From Lachnospiraceae bacterium (GTDB lineage Bacteria > Bacillota > Clostridia > Lachnospirales > Lachnospiraceae), in the NCBI GenBank assembly GCA_031272985.1, contig JAISSU010000002.1:1-64000 (forward strand): a stretch of 64,000 bases of DNA. The letters run 5' to 3'. The position numbers were made by a program, and so were the translations under genes. Positions 17,970 through 25,920 of the stretch are shown here, piece after piece; within the stretch, counting starts at the first letter, position 1; the number at the start of each line of letters is the position of its first letter. The notes beneath the pieces were generated by a model that saw only the letters and a list, made by a program, of their open reading frames with translations, was not told the DNA's origin and did not search any database.

Positions 17970-18710
17970 ATGTTCGATTTAGCAGATAAAGTAGTGTTAG
18001 TAACGGGAGCAGCAGGCGGTATCGGAAAAGCAACCGCGCTTCTTTTGGCAAAACATGGAGCCAAAGCACTCGTAATGACTGATGTCAGGAAAGAACCTTT
18101 AGAAAAATCCGCCGATGAAATTAAAGCAGAAACGGGTGTTGAAACGCTTTGCATTGACGGAAATCTTATCAGTGAAGAATTTGATAAAAAGCTTGTGGAG
18201 GAAACGGTAAAGGTCTTCGGGAGTCTGGATGTCTTAGTAAATTGCGCAGGTATTTCCAGAGCCGGTGATATTTACTCTGTCAATGAGCAGCAATGGGATT
18301 TGACCTTTAATATCAATGTTAAGGGACTCTTTTTCCTTTGCAGAGCGGCATTTGTGGCCATGGAAAAGCAAGGCGGCGGAAGCATTATCAATCTTTCGTC
18401 TCAGGCAGGTCGTGCGGGCGGAATACTTGTCACACCTGATTATCCTTCTTCGAAAGCCGCGGTTTTGACTCTGACAAAATCTCTCGCAAAGGCGGGAGCC
18501 GCAAAAGGAATCCGGGTAAACAGCGTATCTCCCGGTCTTATAGCTACGGAAATGACTGCGACCTATAATTATGATCCCACCACGGTTCCTCTTGGAAGAA
18601 TAGGAACGGGAGAAGACGTCGCGGGCGCAATTTTATTTTTAGCAAGTGAGTACGCTTCTTATATCACGGGTGCTTGTATTGATGTAAACGGCGGAATTGC
18701 GATGATATAA
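17970..18710 (+). CDS. Short-chain dehydrogenase/reductase, catabolic cluster
   Basis: NAD(P)-dependent alcohol or sugar oxidoreductase, 246 residues. It has the cofactor motif TGAAGGIGKA (about 12-21), NCAGIS (NAG-like, about 90-95), and the catalytic Ser in LSSQAGRAGG with YPSSK as YxxxK. The Asp in VMTDVRKE after the second beta strand favours NAD+. AGGTATTT precedes the ATG. It is the last gene before a new promoter at 18716. In this setting it would oxidise a hydroxyl group of the imported sugar or of an intermediate; the exact substrate is not deducible. Confidence 0.85.
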   Translation: MFDLADKVVLVTGAAGGIGKATALLLAKHGAKALVMTDVRKEPLEKSADEIKAETGVETLCIDGNLISEEFDKKLVEETVKVFGSLDVLVNCAGISRAGDIYSVNEQQWDLTFNINVKGLFFLCRAAFVAMEKQGGGSIINLSSQAGRAGGILVTPDYPSSKAAVLTLTKSLAKAGAAKGIRVNSVSPGLIATEMTATYNYDPTTVPLGRIGTGEDVAGAILFLASEYASYITGACIDVNGGIAMI

Positions 18711-18715
18711 TTAGG

Positions 18716-18744
18716 TTGATTTCGTTAGCATTTTTAGGTATAAT
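18716..18744 (+). promoter_or_regulatory. Promoter of the ABC transporter genes
   Basis: TTGATT (18716-18721) and TATAAT (18739-18744) are separated by 17 bases. The sequence around the -10 box, TTTTAGGTATAATTGCTAA, is nearly repeated in the promoter at 24112 (TTTTAGGTAGAATTACTAA), so the two are probably controlled alike. Confidence 0.6.
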
Positions 18745-18771
18745 TGCTAAATGTAAGTCACATTTTATATC

Positions 18772-18792
18772 TTGTATTATTAATATTACTAA
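18772..18792. promoter_or_regulatory. Possible degenerate operator before the ABC transporter
   Basis: TTGTATTATTAATATTACTA keeps the GTATTATTAAT core of the reverse complement of the 9619 operator (TGGTATTATTAATGTACCA) but loses one half-site. It sits downstream of the 18716 promoter, as a repressor site could. Chance similarity in AT-rich DNA cannot be excluded. Confidence 0.3.
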
Positions 18793-18874
18793 TATCTATG
18801 CTTGTAAGAAGTTTCGGGTTCGGTGATTTTGACTGACCCGTTCAGACAATATGAAAGATAGAGAGGTATAATGC

Positions 18875-20398
18875 ATGGCGGAACAAACTCCTTGCGTAAG
18901 TGCAAAAGGCATCAGCAAATCTTTCAGCGGAGTTTTTGTCCTTCGGGATGTCGATTTTGACATCCGTGAGGGAGAAGTCCACGCGCTCGTAGGAGAGAAC
19001 GGCGCGGGGAAATCGACTCTGGTAAAGATTATCAGCGGGGTCTACACACCCACTGAGGGGCAGCTTTATTTGGAAGGTGAACCGGCTAATTTTAAGAGCC
19101 CCCATGCGGCGAGAGAATCGGGTATTGCCCTGATTCATCAGGAGCCGCTGACGTTTCAGGATCTGAATGTCGCCGAGAATCTGTTTCTCGGTCACACCAG
19201 AGGAAAAGGAAAACCGGTAATTAACTGGAAAGAAATCTACAAAAAATCTAATGAAGTTTTAGAAGAACTCAATGTCAGAATGCGCGCTAAGGACCCGGTT
19301 CGCGATATGACCGTGGCAGACCAGCAGATGGTCGAAATCGCTTGCGCGCTGTCTCAAAATGCAAAAGTTATTATTTTCGATGAGCCTACGGCTGCGCTTT
19401 CCTATGGGGAGGTTCAGACGCTTTTTGAAACCATCAGAAGGCTGAAAGCCCAAGGAAAGGCCATGGTATTTATCGGACATCGTCTTGAGGAAATCTTAGA
19501 AATATCCGATACAGTCACGGTTCTTCGCGATGGTCGAAAAGTAGGCGAAGCCTTGACTAAAGATGTCACACAGGATCAATTGGTCCAGATGATGGTGGGT
19601 CGCTCATATCAGGAATTAGTCGTAAAGGAAAAAGTACCCATCGGTGATGTCCGTCTGGAAATTAAGGATTTGACTTTACCGGGTGTATTTCATGACGTAT
19701 CCTTAAATGTCCGCAAAGGCGAAATAGTCGGTATGGCGGGTTTAGTAGGCGCCGGAAGATCCGAAGTGGCCTCGGCTGTCTTTGGTGTGGCTCCTGCTAA
19801 AAAAGGCCAAATCTTCATTGACGGGAAAGAAGTCAGCATTAAAAACCCGAGGCAGGCTATGCAGCTTGGTGTCGCGATGGTCTCGGAGGATCGTGCAAGG
19901 ACAGGTCTCGTCCTCCCATTTGCGATTGACTTTAATATGTCGTTTGCGGTACTTGCAAAAATCTGCAGTAAGCTCGGTTTCGTCAATACGAAAAAAGAAT
20001 CCGAGATGGTTAATACTTACGTGGACGAACTAAATGTAAAGATGCGTGACAAAGAACAGGCTGTTCAGGAGCTTTCGGGAGGTAATCAGCAAAAGGTAGT
20101 TATTGCCAAATGGCTCATGACGGAAGGCGATATTTTAATTTTGGATGAGCCTACCAGAGGTATCGATGTCGGCGCAAAGGCCGAGGTTTACAGGCTCATT
20201 AACGAGCTTGCAAGACGAGGCAAAGCCATTCTCATGATTTCATCAGAATTGCCCGAAATCCTGCAGCTCGCCGACAGAGTCTATGTAATGTGCGAAGGCA
20301 GGGTGACCGGAGAGCTTAATCGTGAAGAGATGGATTCCGAGCGCATAATGACCGCTGCTTCGACAGTTAAAAAGGAAAAGGAGGCGTCTGTAGCATGA
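18875..20398 (+). CDS. Sugar ABC transporter ATP-binding protein, two-domain (RbsA/RhaT type)
   Basis: Cytoplasmic ATPase that powers sugar import. The 507 residues hold two ABC domains: Walker A GENGAGKST (about 46-54) and the degenerate second site GLVGAGRSE typical of RbsA-type proteins; signatures VADQQMVEIACAL and LSGGNQQKVVIAKWL; Walker B VIIFDEPTAAL and ILILDEPTRGID. It forms a block with two permease genes (next one overlaps by four bases) and a binding protein at 24604, separated by three enzyme genes. The order ATPase, two permeases plus a mutarotase matches rhamnose-type transporters. Confidence 0.93.
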   Translation: MAEQTPCVSAKGISKSFSGVFVLRDVDFDIREGEVHALVGENGAGKSTLVKIISGVYTPTEGQLYLEGEPANFKSPHAARESGIALIHQEPLTFQDLNVAENLFLGHTRGKGKPVINWKEIYKKSNEVLEELNVRMRAKDPVRDMTVADQQMVEIACALSQNAKVIIFDEPTAALSYGEVQTLFETIRRLKAQGKAMVFIGHRLEEILEISDTVTVLRDGRKVGEALTKDVTQDQLVQMMVGRSYQELVVKEKVPIGDVRLEIKDLTLPGVFHDVSLNVRKGEIVGMAGLVGAGRSEVASAVFGVAPAKKGQIFIDGKEVSIKNPRQAMQLGVAMVSEDRARTGLVLPFAIDFNMSFAVLAKICSKLGFVNTKKESEMVNTYVDELNVKMRDKEQAVQELSGGNQQKVVIAKWLMTEGDILILDEPTRGIDVGAKAEVYRLINELARRGKAILMISSELPEILQLADRVYVMCEGRVTGELNREEMDSERIMTAASTVKKEKEASVA

Positions 20399-21447
20399 AA
20401 AAGTTCTTATATAAAAATGTAAAAGAAACGGCGACTCTTGTTCTTATTCTTATAGTCTTCTTTGTCAGTCTCGCGGTTCGCCCCGAGCTATTAAGAAGCG
20501 CGAGTATGGCGAACATTATCAATAGTATCCTTATGTGGATGCCGCTTAATCTTACGATGTGCATGGGCATGATGATGACCGTCATTATTAAAGATATTGA
20601 TTTAAGCATTGGAGCGGAAGTGGCATTGTCGGGTATGGTGGCAGGTATCTTCTGGAGAGATGTTTGGCTTGTTAAAATGAAAGATACGAATGAAGTGGTG
20701 ATTATTCTTATAGGCTTTGCGATTTCGCTGGTAGTCGGAGTTTTATTGGGTGCGTTAAACGGATTTATAATTGCCTACATGCAGATTCCTTCAATCATAG
20801 TCACATTGGGTACCATAAATGCTTATCGTGGCCTCACCTATATTCTGGCACATGGCAAAATGATTACTAATTATGAGCTACCGCCGCATTTGGCTGATTT
20901 ATCTGCAAAGGGCATCCATATTGGTCCCCTATTGGTTCCGTGGCTTATCCTTATAGCCTTAGTAATCGTCGTAATATTCTTCTTCGTACTTAGGTACTCA
21001 CATTTTGGAAGAGAGGTTTACGCGGTTGGTTCAAATCGTACCGCTGCCCACCTTCGTGGAATTAATTGCAAAAAGACAGAATTAATGGTCTTCACGATTA
21101 CAGGCTTTTTAGCCGGCATAGTAGGTATGATGAGTGCCTCGCGCTTTGGCTATGTAAACCCGCAGCAGACAGGAAACGGACTTGAGTTCGTGGTTATTTC
21201 CTGTACGATTATCGGAGGCGTTTCGGTTTCAGGCGGAAGCGGAAATGTCATCGGTGTATTCCTTGGCTGTACTTTGCTCGGAACGGTTAATACAATGATT
21301 TCTACCATAGGTATCCCCGGAACGGTTCAGAAGTTTGTATACGGTATCGTTATCGTATTGGCTCTGCTGATTGATAAGGCTGTTACCACAATGCAGAGGA
21401 ATCGTGCCATGGATGCAAAGAGTGCTAGAAAGGAGGCGACGGCGTAA
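20395..21447 (+). CDS. Sugar ABC transporter permease (RbsC/RhaP family)
   Basis: Inner-membrane channel subunit, 350 residues, with eight to ten hydrophobic helices and the family's cytoplasmic loop GREVYAVGSNRTAAHLRGINCKK (ends GREVYAVG and GINCKK) that docks on the ATPase. Two non-identical permeases (with the next gene) imply a heterodimeric channel. ATG overlaps the ATPase stop by four bases; the next gene overlaps this stop by one. Confidence 0.92.
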   Translation: MKKFLYKNVKETATLVLILIVFFVSLAVRPELLRSASMANIINSILMWMPLNLTMCMGMMMTVIIKDIDLSIGAEVALSGMVAGIFWRDVWLVKMKDTNEVVIILIGFAISLVVGVLLGALNGFIIAYMQIPSIIVTLGTINAYRGLTYILAHGKMITNYELPPHLADLSAKGIHIGPLLVPWLILIALVIVVIFFFVLRYSHFGREVYAVGSNRTAAHLRGINCKKTELMVFTITGFLAGIVGMMSASRFGYVNPQQTGNGLEFVVISCTIIGGVSVSGGSGNVIGVFLGCTLLGTVNTMISTIGIPGTVQKFVYGIVIVLALLIDKAVTTMQRNRAMDAKSARKEATA

Positions 21448-22454
21448 TGAGTAAAGAAAAAGTAAAAGGACAAGGAATGCCTTTAGGGCTTAGAAAGCTC
21501 ATTCACAGTAGAGAACTTGTACCGTTTGTTCTCCTTATAGCTGTAATCATCGTCTGCGTAAGTCTTTCCGAGAGTTTTAGGGACATGACTTACTTGATGA
21601 AGACATTGTCGCGTTATATAGAATTGGCTATGGCCACCCTCGTTCTGACTATGATAGTCACGGCAGGCATGATTGATCTTTCGGTTCCTTCGGTTATGTG
21701 CTGCTCGGCGACATTGGCTGCGGTCTGCTTCCATCATGGTGTTCCGATGGGCGTGGCAATCGTTATCGGTCTTATTGTCGGAATGGTCTGTGGTATCTTT
21801 AATGGTATTTTGATAGCACATGTCGGGCTCCCGGCTATGATTGTTACAATAGGCACACAAAATGTCTTCCGTGGAATCGCGCAGATTTTCATCGGCGACC
21901 AGAGCCTCGGGAAATTCCCGGATTGGTTCAACAGCTGGGAGAAAATAGCACTGTTTCGTTTTGGTACGACAGGTTATGTCGGCGTAACGATTTTGATATT
22001 TGTATTATTGGCCATATTCTTTTATCTCCTTCTTCATCGCACCTCATATGGTCGTAAGGTTTTTGCTATCGGTGCGAATGAAAGGGCGGCGATTTACAGC
22101 GGTGTTAATACAAAATCAATAAAGATGAGCCTCTTTGTTATATCGGGCTTTGTTTCAGGCTTTGCAGGAATCCTCACTATGTCGAGGCTGTTGCTGGTGC
22201 GTTATGATATGAATCAGAATACCGAGGTAGATACCGTCGTTATGGTGCTTCTGGGAGGCGCGGATATCAATGGCGGACGCGGAAGCATGATTGGTACATT
22301 TATTGCGATTATTATGGTATTCCTTTTAAAGACCGGTCTTATAGTTGCGGGTGTTACCGCCGACCAGCAGATGTTCGTCATGGGACTTTTGTTATTGGTA
22401 TCAGTTATCATTCCGAATATTAAGACCTTGATTCAGGCCCAGAAAGATAAATAG
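21447..22454 (+). CDS. Sugar ABC transporter permease, second subunit (RbsC/RhaQ family)
   Basis: Second membrane subunit, 335 residues, with LATLVLTMIVTAGMIDLSVPSV-type early helices (DLSVPSV seen) and the loop GRKVFAIGANERAAIYSGVNTKS (ends GRKVFAIG and GVNTKS). The GGADINGGRGSMIGTF segment before the last helices is typical of the family. Translation is coupled to the preceding permease (TAATG). An SDR gene follows within 35 bases. Confidence 0.92.
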   Translation: MSKEKVKGQGMPLGLRKLIHSRELVPFVLLIAVIIVCVSLSESFRDMTYLMKTLSRYIELAMATLVLTMIVTAGMIDLSVPSVMCCSATLAAVCFHHGVPMGVAIVIGLIVGMVCGIFNGILIAHVGLPAMIVTIGTQNVFRGIAQIFIGDQSLGKFPDWFNSWEKIALFRFGTTGYVGVTILIFVLLAIFFYLLLHRTSYGRKVFAIGANERAAIYSGVNTKSIKMSLFVISGFVSGFAGILTMSRLLLVRYDMNQNTEVDTVVMVLLGGADINGGRGSMIGTFIAIIMVFLLKTGLIVAGVTADQQMFVMGLLLLVSVIIPNIKTLIQAQKDK

Positions 22455-22489
22455 AAAAATATACAAAACAAGAAAAGGAGATGAATTAC

Positions 22490-23293
22490 ATGAAAGGACT
22501 TAGTGGAAAAGCCGCCATAGTCACCGGCGGTTCCCGTGGTATCGGGAGAGCTATAGTTGAGAGACTGCTCGAGGAAGACGTGAATGTTCTGTTTTGCGGG
22601 AGAAATCCCAAAACAGGCGAGGAGACTCTGGCGGAATTAAAAGAGAAATTTCCGAATAAGGAAATAATATTTGTCCCTGCTGACATGGAGGATGAATCCA
22701 CTCCGCAAACACTTTTTGCGAAAGCTCGTGAAGCATTTGGGGAGGTTGATTTTCTCGTAAATAACGCGTTTCCTTTCACTGCAAAGGCAGAAGATGCCAC
22801 TTATGATGACTGGAAACATACCTTTATGGCAGGTCCCGCGGCTTATGCTCGCATGATTGCCGAATTCGCAAAAGACCGCAAGGTCAAAAAAGGCGCGGTG
22901 GTATGTATATCCAGTATCAGCGGACATATCGCACAGCCGCATCGTTGGACATATAATGCGGCAAAAGGTGCAGTAAAACAGCTTATTCGCTGCGCGGCCA
23001 TGGATTTAGCTCCCGACATCAGGGTCAATTGCCTTAGCCCCGCATGGGTTTGGACGGATGAAGTCGCAAAGGCTACGGTAGACGGAAAACGTGAGAGCGT
23101 TCCCAAGGCATGGGAAGATTATCATATATTACAGGCCTTACAAGAGCCATGGCAGATAGCCGGAGTCGCCGCATATCTCCTTAGCGACGACGCATGTGTC
23201 GTAACAGGCCATGACATGGATGCCACCAGCGGTTACCTCGCAATGGGACCCGAAGGCCTCGGCAAGGACGCGAATTTCGCAGGCAGCGAATAG
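22490..23293 (+). CDS. Short-chain dehydrogenase/reductase, second of the catabolic cluster
   Basis: The start at 22490 is preferred: GGAG (22477-22480) lies nine bases upstream, whereas the ATG at 22481 abuts it. The 267 residues have TGGSRGIGRA (cofactor site), NNAFPF in place of the usual NNAG, catalytic Ser in CISSISGH and YNAAK as YxxxK. CGRNPKTGEE after the second strand suggests possible NADP+ preference. Being between the permeases and the cyclase-family gene, it probably acts on the imported compound or its lactone/ketone. It is only distantly similar to the SDR at 17970. Confidence 0.83.
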   Translation: MKGLSGKAAIVTGGSRGIGRAIVERLLEEDVNVLFCGRNPKTGEETLAELKEKFPNKEIIFVPADMEDESTPQTLFAKAREAFGEVDFLVNNAFPFTAKAEDATYDDWKHTFMAGPAAYARMIAEFAKDRKVKKGAVVCISSISGHIAQPHRWTYNAAKGAVKQLIRCAAMDLAPDIRVNCLSPAWVWTDEVAKATVDGKRESVPKAWEDYHILQALQEPWQIAGVAAYLLSDDACVVTGHDMDATSGYLAMGPEGLGKDANFAGSE

Positions 23294-23315
23294 TTTCGTT
23301 CACGAATTATTCGCC

Positions 23316-23340
23316 GTAGGGGCGGGGCCTACCCGCCCGA
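23316..23340. repeat. REP-like palindromic element, copy 1
   Basis: GTAGGGGCGGGG followed by CCTACCCGCCCGA: a GC-rich imperfect palindrome in the gap between two genes. It shares the GTAGGGGCG head and CGCCCG tail with elements inside the transposase gene at 47695. As RNA it would form a stable hairpin between the two genes. Confidence 0.7.
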
Positions 23341-23365
23341 CACCGGCCAACATGAAATAACCACC

Positions 23366-23390
23366 GTAGGGGCGGGGTCTGCCCGCCCGT
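23366..23390. repeat. REP-like palindromic element, copy 2
   Basis: GTAGGGGCGGGG followed by TCTGCCCGCCCGT, a direct repeat of the element at 23316 with 22 of 25 positions the same, 50 bases apart. It lies 23 bases before the cyclase gene start, close to its ribosome site AGGAGG. Confidence 0.7.
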
Positions 23391-23412
23391 CACAAATAAT
23401 CAGGAGGTACAC

Positions 23413-24054
23413 ATGGGAAAATTTGTTGAATTAACCGGCCCCATCAAAGACGGGGACCCCACGATGCCAATGGATCCGAAGTATTCCATAGTCTGGCATT
23501 GTAATTTAGACAATCTGGGATACAATCTCTCCCGCATGACGACGTCTACCCATCAGGGAACGCACATGGACGCACAACGCCATTTTTATTATGACGGCGA
23601 GACTATTGACCAGATTCCGCTTGAGAGATTAATCGTAAAATGTATCAAAGCCGACTTAACTGCGAAAAAACCGCAGGAACCGATTACGGTAGAGGATCTT
23701 CTTCCCTACGAAGCAAAAATAGACGAAGGTTGCAGCGTTTTATTACATACGGGCTGGGATAAGGTGTTTCCGAATCCCGATTTCTTTGGTAAGTTCCCAT
23801 ATGTGACCAAAGAGCTGGCGGACTGGTTTGTTGAAAAGAAAGTCGGATTGGTAGGAATGGACATGCCTACTCCTAACGGCACTGACTGGTCCTATGTACA
23901 CCTTAAAATGCTCGGGGAGAAAATCGTCATAGTTGAGGGATTGAACTATATGGAGAATCTCCCCACTAATGAAGAGTTTCGTTTCTATACACTGCCGCTT
24001 CGTTTAGACGGAAGAGACGGTTCGCCGGTCAGAGCATTTGCCGAGTTGCAATAG
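23413..24054 (+). CDS. Cyclase-family metal-dependent hydrolase (kynurenine-formamidase fold)
   Basis: The 213 residues carry the family's metal-binding signature STHQGTHMDAQRHF (HxGTHxDxxxH, about 46-58) and the later DMPTPNG and LNYMENLP segments. Known members hydrolyse N-formylkynurenine, isatin and related amides, and some are annotated as cyclases; all use a divalent metal. No tryptophan-degradation gene is near. In this cluster it might open a lactone or a cyclic ketone produced by the SDRs; that is inference. Confidence 0.8.
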   Translation: MGKFVELTGPIKDGDPTMPMDPKYSIVWHCNLDNLGYNLSRMTTSTHQGTHMDAQRHFYYDGETIDQIPLERLIVKCIKADLTAKKPQEPITVEDLLPYEAKIDEGCSVLLHTGWDKVFPNPDFFGKFPYVTKELADWFVEKKVGLVGMDMPTPNGTDWSYVHLKMLGEKIVIVEGLNYMENLPTNEEFRFYTLPLRLDGRDGSPVRAFAELQ

Positions 24055-24073
24055 TTGTTAAATTTTAGTAATG

Positions 24074-24092
24074 TGGTCTATTAATAATACCA
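24074..24092. promoter_or_regulatory. Palindromic operator before the mutarotase gene
   Basis: TGGTCTATTAATAATACCA differs from the 9619-9637 operator at 2 of 19 positions. It ends 19 bases upstream of the -35 box at 24112, the same side as at 9647 where the gap is 9 bases. Confidence 0.6.
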
Positions 24093-24111
24093 AAATCTGA
24101 CCAATGAACTA

Positions 24112-24140
24112 TTGCTTTTTAGCGTGATTTTAGGTAGAAT
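24112..24140 (+). promoter_or_regulatory. Promoter of mutarotase and binding-protein genes
   Basis: TTGCTT (24112-24117) and TAGAAT (24135-24140) are separated by 17 bases, in a setting much like the 18716 promoter. It lets the binding protein be made at a higher level than the membrane parts. Confidence 0.55.
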
Positions 24141-24190
24141 TACTAAGTAATATTTGTAATCCATTACAAAACACGGGGGACGCAAAACTT

Positions 24191-24514
24191 ATGGCGAAAT
24201 ATGCTTGGACTTGGAATATTAAGCCCGAATGTATCGACGAATATGTCAAGATGCATTTGAATCCATGGCCTGAAATAATGCAGGCACATGCCGAAGCCGG
24301 TTTTAGGAATTATTCGATTTTTCAAAACGGAACACAGTTTTTCTACGTATTTGAATGTGATATCGATCCGTTGGAGGCTTTTGCAAAGATGGAAGACAAT
24401 GAAGATTGTATCCGTTGGAACAAAATCACTTCAAAAATGATTGATGTCGGAGGTCTTACCGAGGATGTAAGCGCGGGAGTTAATTTCCTCCCCGAAGTCT
24501 TTTTCCTTGCGTAA
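24191..24514 (+). CDS. L-rhamnose mutarotase-like protein (RhaM/RhaU family)
   Basis: Small 107-residue ferredoxin-like protein; RhaM-type enzymes interconvert alpha and beta anomers of L-rhamnose and act on some related sugars. Family marks include YAWTWNIKPECIDEYVKMH at the N-terminus, WPEIMQAHAEAGFRNYSIF, and a Trp in CIRWNKI. The histidine in MHLNPWPE is at the usual catalytic position. It strongly suggests that the imported compound is a pyranose similar to rhamnose or another sugar of the same ring shape. It precedes the binding-protein gene by 89 bases. Confidence 0.85.
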   Translation: MAKYAWTWNIKPECIDEYVKMHLNPWPEIMQAHAEAGFRNYSIFQNGTQFFYVFECDIDPLEAFAKMEDNEDCIRWNKITSKMIDVGGLTEDVSAGVNFLPEVFFLA

Positions 24515-24603
24515 GACTTTTTTGTAACTCTTTAAGCTATAGTCAGGGAAGCCTGATTATATAGAAACGGGGAAACCCACAATATCACAGGAGGAAAACA
24601 AGT

Positions 24604-25722
24604 ATGAAAAAGATTTTAGCAATGCTTCTTTTGACAGCTATGGTCGGAACGATGATTCTGTCAGGTTGCTCAAAGAAAGAGACTCCGGCCGAAGAAACCA
24701 CGGAAGAAACGACGGAGACCACGGAAGAGACTACTGAAACAACTGAAGAGACCACAGAAGTAAAGACTCTTAACATCGTCTTTATCCCGAAGAATCTTGG
24801 AAATCCGTATTTCGAAGCTATCGGCGATGGTTTTGAAAAAGGCATAGCCGATTTGGAAGCAACAGGCGAATATGACATCACTTATGAGATGACAGGTCCT
24901 GCTACTCCCGAAGCCACTACACAGATCGAGTACATCGAAGCTGCTGTTCAGAAAAAAGCTGACGTTATCTTCATCGCTCCTAACTCAAACGATGCTTTGA
25001 ACTCTACGTTTGATGATGCAAGAGCAGCCGGAACAAAGATCGTTATCATCAATGGCGATATCCCGGGAAGCGAAGATCATCGTGATGCTGCTATTATGCC
25101 TTGTAACTTTGACAATGTTGCGAAAGCTCAGATTGAACTCATGGGTTCATACATTGGCTACAAGGGACAGTTTGCGGTTCTTTCAGCTACGACTGACGCT
25201 CCGGACCAGAATTACTGGGTAGACGGAATGAAAGAAATCATGGCAGACAAAGACAATTACGAGGGTGGAAAGTACAAAGATATGGAATTGGTTGACGTTG
25301 TTTACGGCGATGACCTTCCGGAGAAATCCACTACTGAAATGGAAGCTTTATTGACGAAGTATCCTGATCTCGCCGGCGTTATCTGCCCGACTACCGTTGG
25401 TATCGCGGCCGCTACGAAGGTTGTTGAGACAAAGGGTATTGCCGATAAGGTTATCGTTACAGGATTAGGACTTCCTTCAGAGATGAAAGGTTATGTAGAG
25501 AGCGGATCCAGCATGGGCTTCCAGCTTTGGGATCCTCCTTTCGAGGGTGAAATGGGCGTTTATCTTGCAGTAGCTGTAAAATATGACGGATTTGATTTCT
25601 CAGCCGGCTCCAGCTTTGATGTAAACGGAACCTCCTATTCGATTCTTGATGATGGACAGATCATGAGCCTTGATGAGCCTAAGCTCTTTGATAAGAACAA
25701 TCTTGATGAGTTCACCTACTAA
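24604..25722 (+). CDS. Sugar ABC transporter substrate-binding lipoprotein (RhaS/RbsB type)
   Basis: Extracellular lipoprotein that delivers the sugar to the permease. The 372 residues start with a lipoprotein signal (MKKILAMLLLTAMVGTMILSGC, lipobox LSGC with Cys at about 22), then a Thr/Glu repeat linker (EETTETTEETTETT, about 30-50), then a periplasmic-binding type 1 fold with IPKNLGNPYFEAIGDGFEKG, FIAPNSNDAL and VICPTTVGIAAATKV. The last resembles rhamnose- and AI-2-type binders. It is the last gene of the cluster and a strong terminator follows. Confidence 0.92.
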   Translation: MKKILAMLLLTAMVGTMILSGCSKKETPAEETTEETTETTEETTETTEETTEVKTLNIVFIPKNLGNPYFEAIGDGFEKGIADLEATGEYDITYEMTGPATPEATTQIEYIEAAVQKKADVIFIAPNSNDALNSTFDDARAAGTKIVIINGDIPGSEDHRDAAIMPCNFDNVAKAQIELMGSYIGYKGQFAVLSATTDAPDQNYWVDGMKEIMADKDNYEGGKYKDMELVDVVYGDDLPEKSTTEMEALLTKYPDLAGVICPTTVGIAAATKVVETKGIADKVIVTGLGLPSEMKGYVESGSSMGFQLWDPPFEGEMGVYLAVAVKYDGFDFSAGSSFDVNGTSYSILDDGQIMSLDEPKLFDKNNLDEFTY

Positions 25723-25760
25723 GATCTGATTCTTAAATCAAACATTGATTTAAACACAGG

Positions 25761-25786
25761 CGGGGCGCCCAAGGGCGCTCCGTTTT
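25761..25786 (+). terminator. Terminator closing the catabolic cluster
   Basis: CGGGGCGCCC (25761-25770) pairs with GGGCGCTCCG (25773-25782), ten pairs with one G-T, followed by TTTT. Confidence 0.85.
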
Positions 25787-25836
25787 CAATGATAAACCGA
25801 ATTACGATGCAGCTACCCATGCACAATAACTGTTGC

Positions 25837-25865
25837 TTGAATATTGTGCCGTTATAGAGTATACT
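25837..25865 (+). promoter_or_regulatory. Promoter for the HtrA-like gene
   Basis: TTGAAT (25837-25842) and TATACT (25860-25865) are separated by 17 bases, about 55 bases before the ATG. Confidence 0.6.
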
Positions 25866-25920
25866 GTACTGCATGGGATATTGATTTTGATTCACCCTGC
25901 TTTATGAGGAGCTTTACTCC

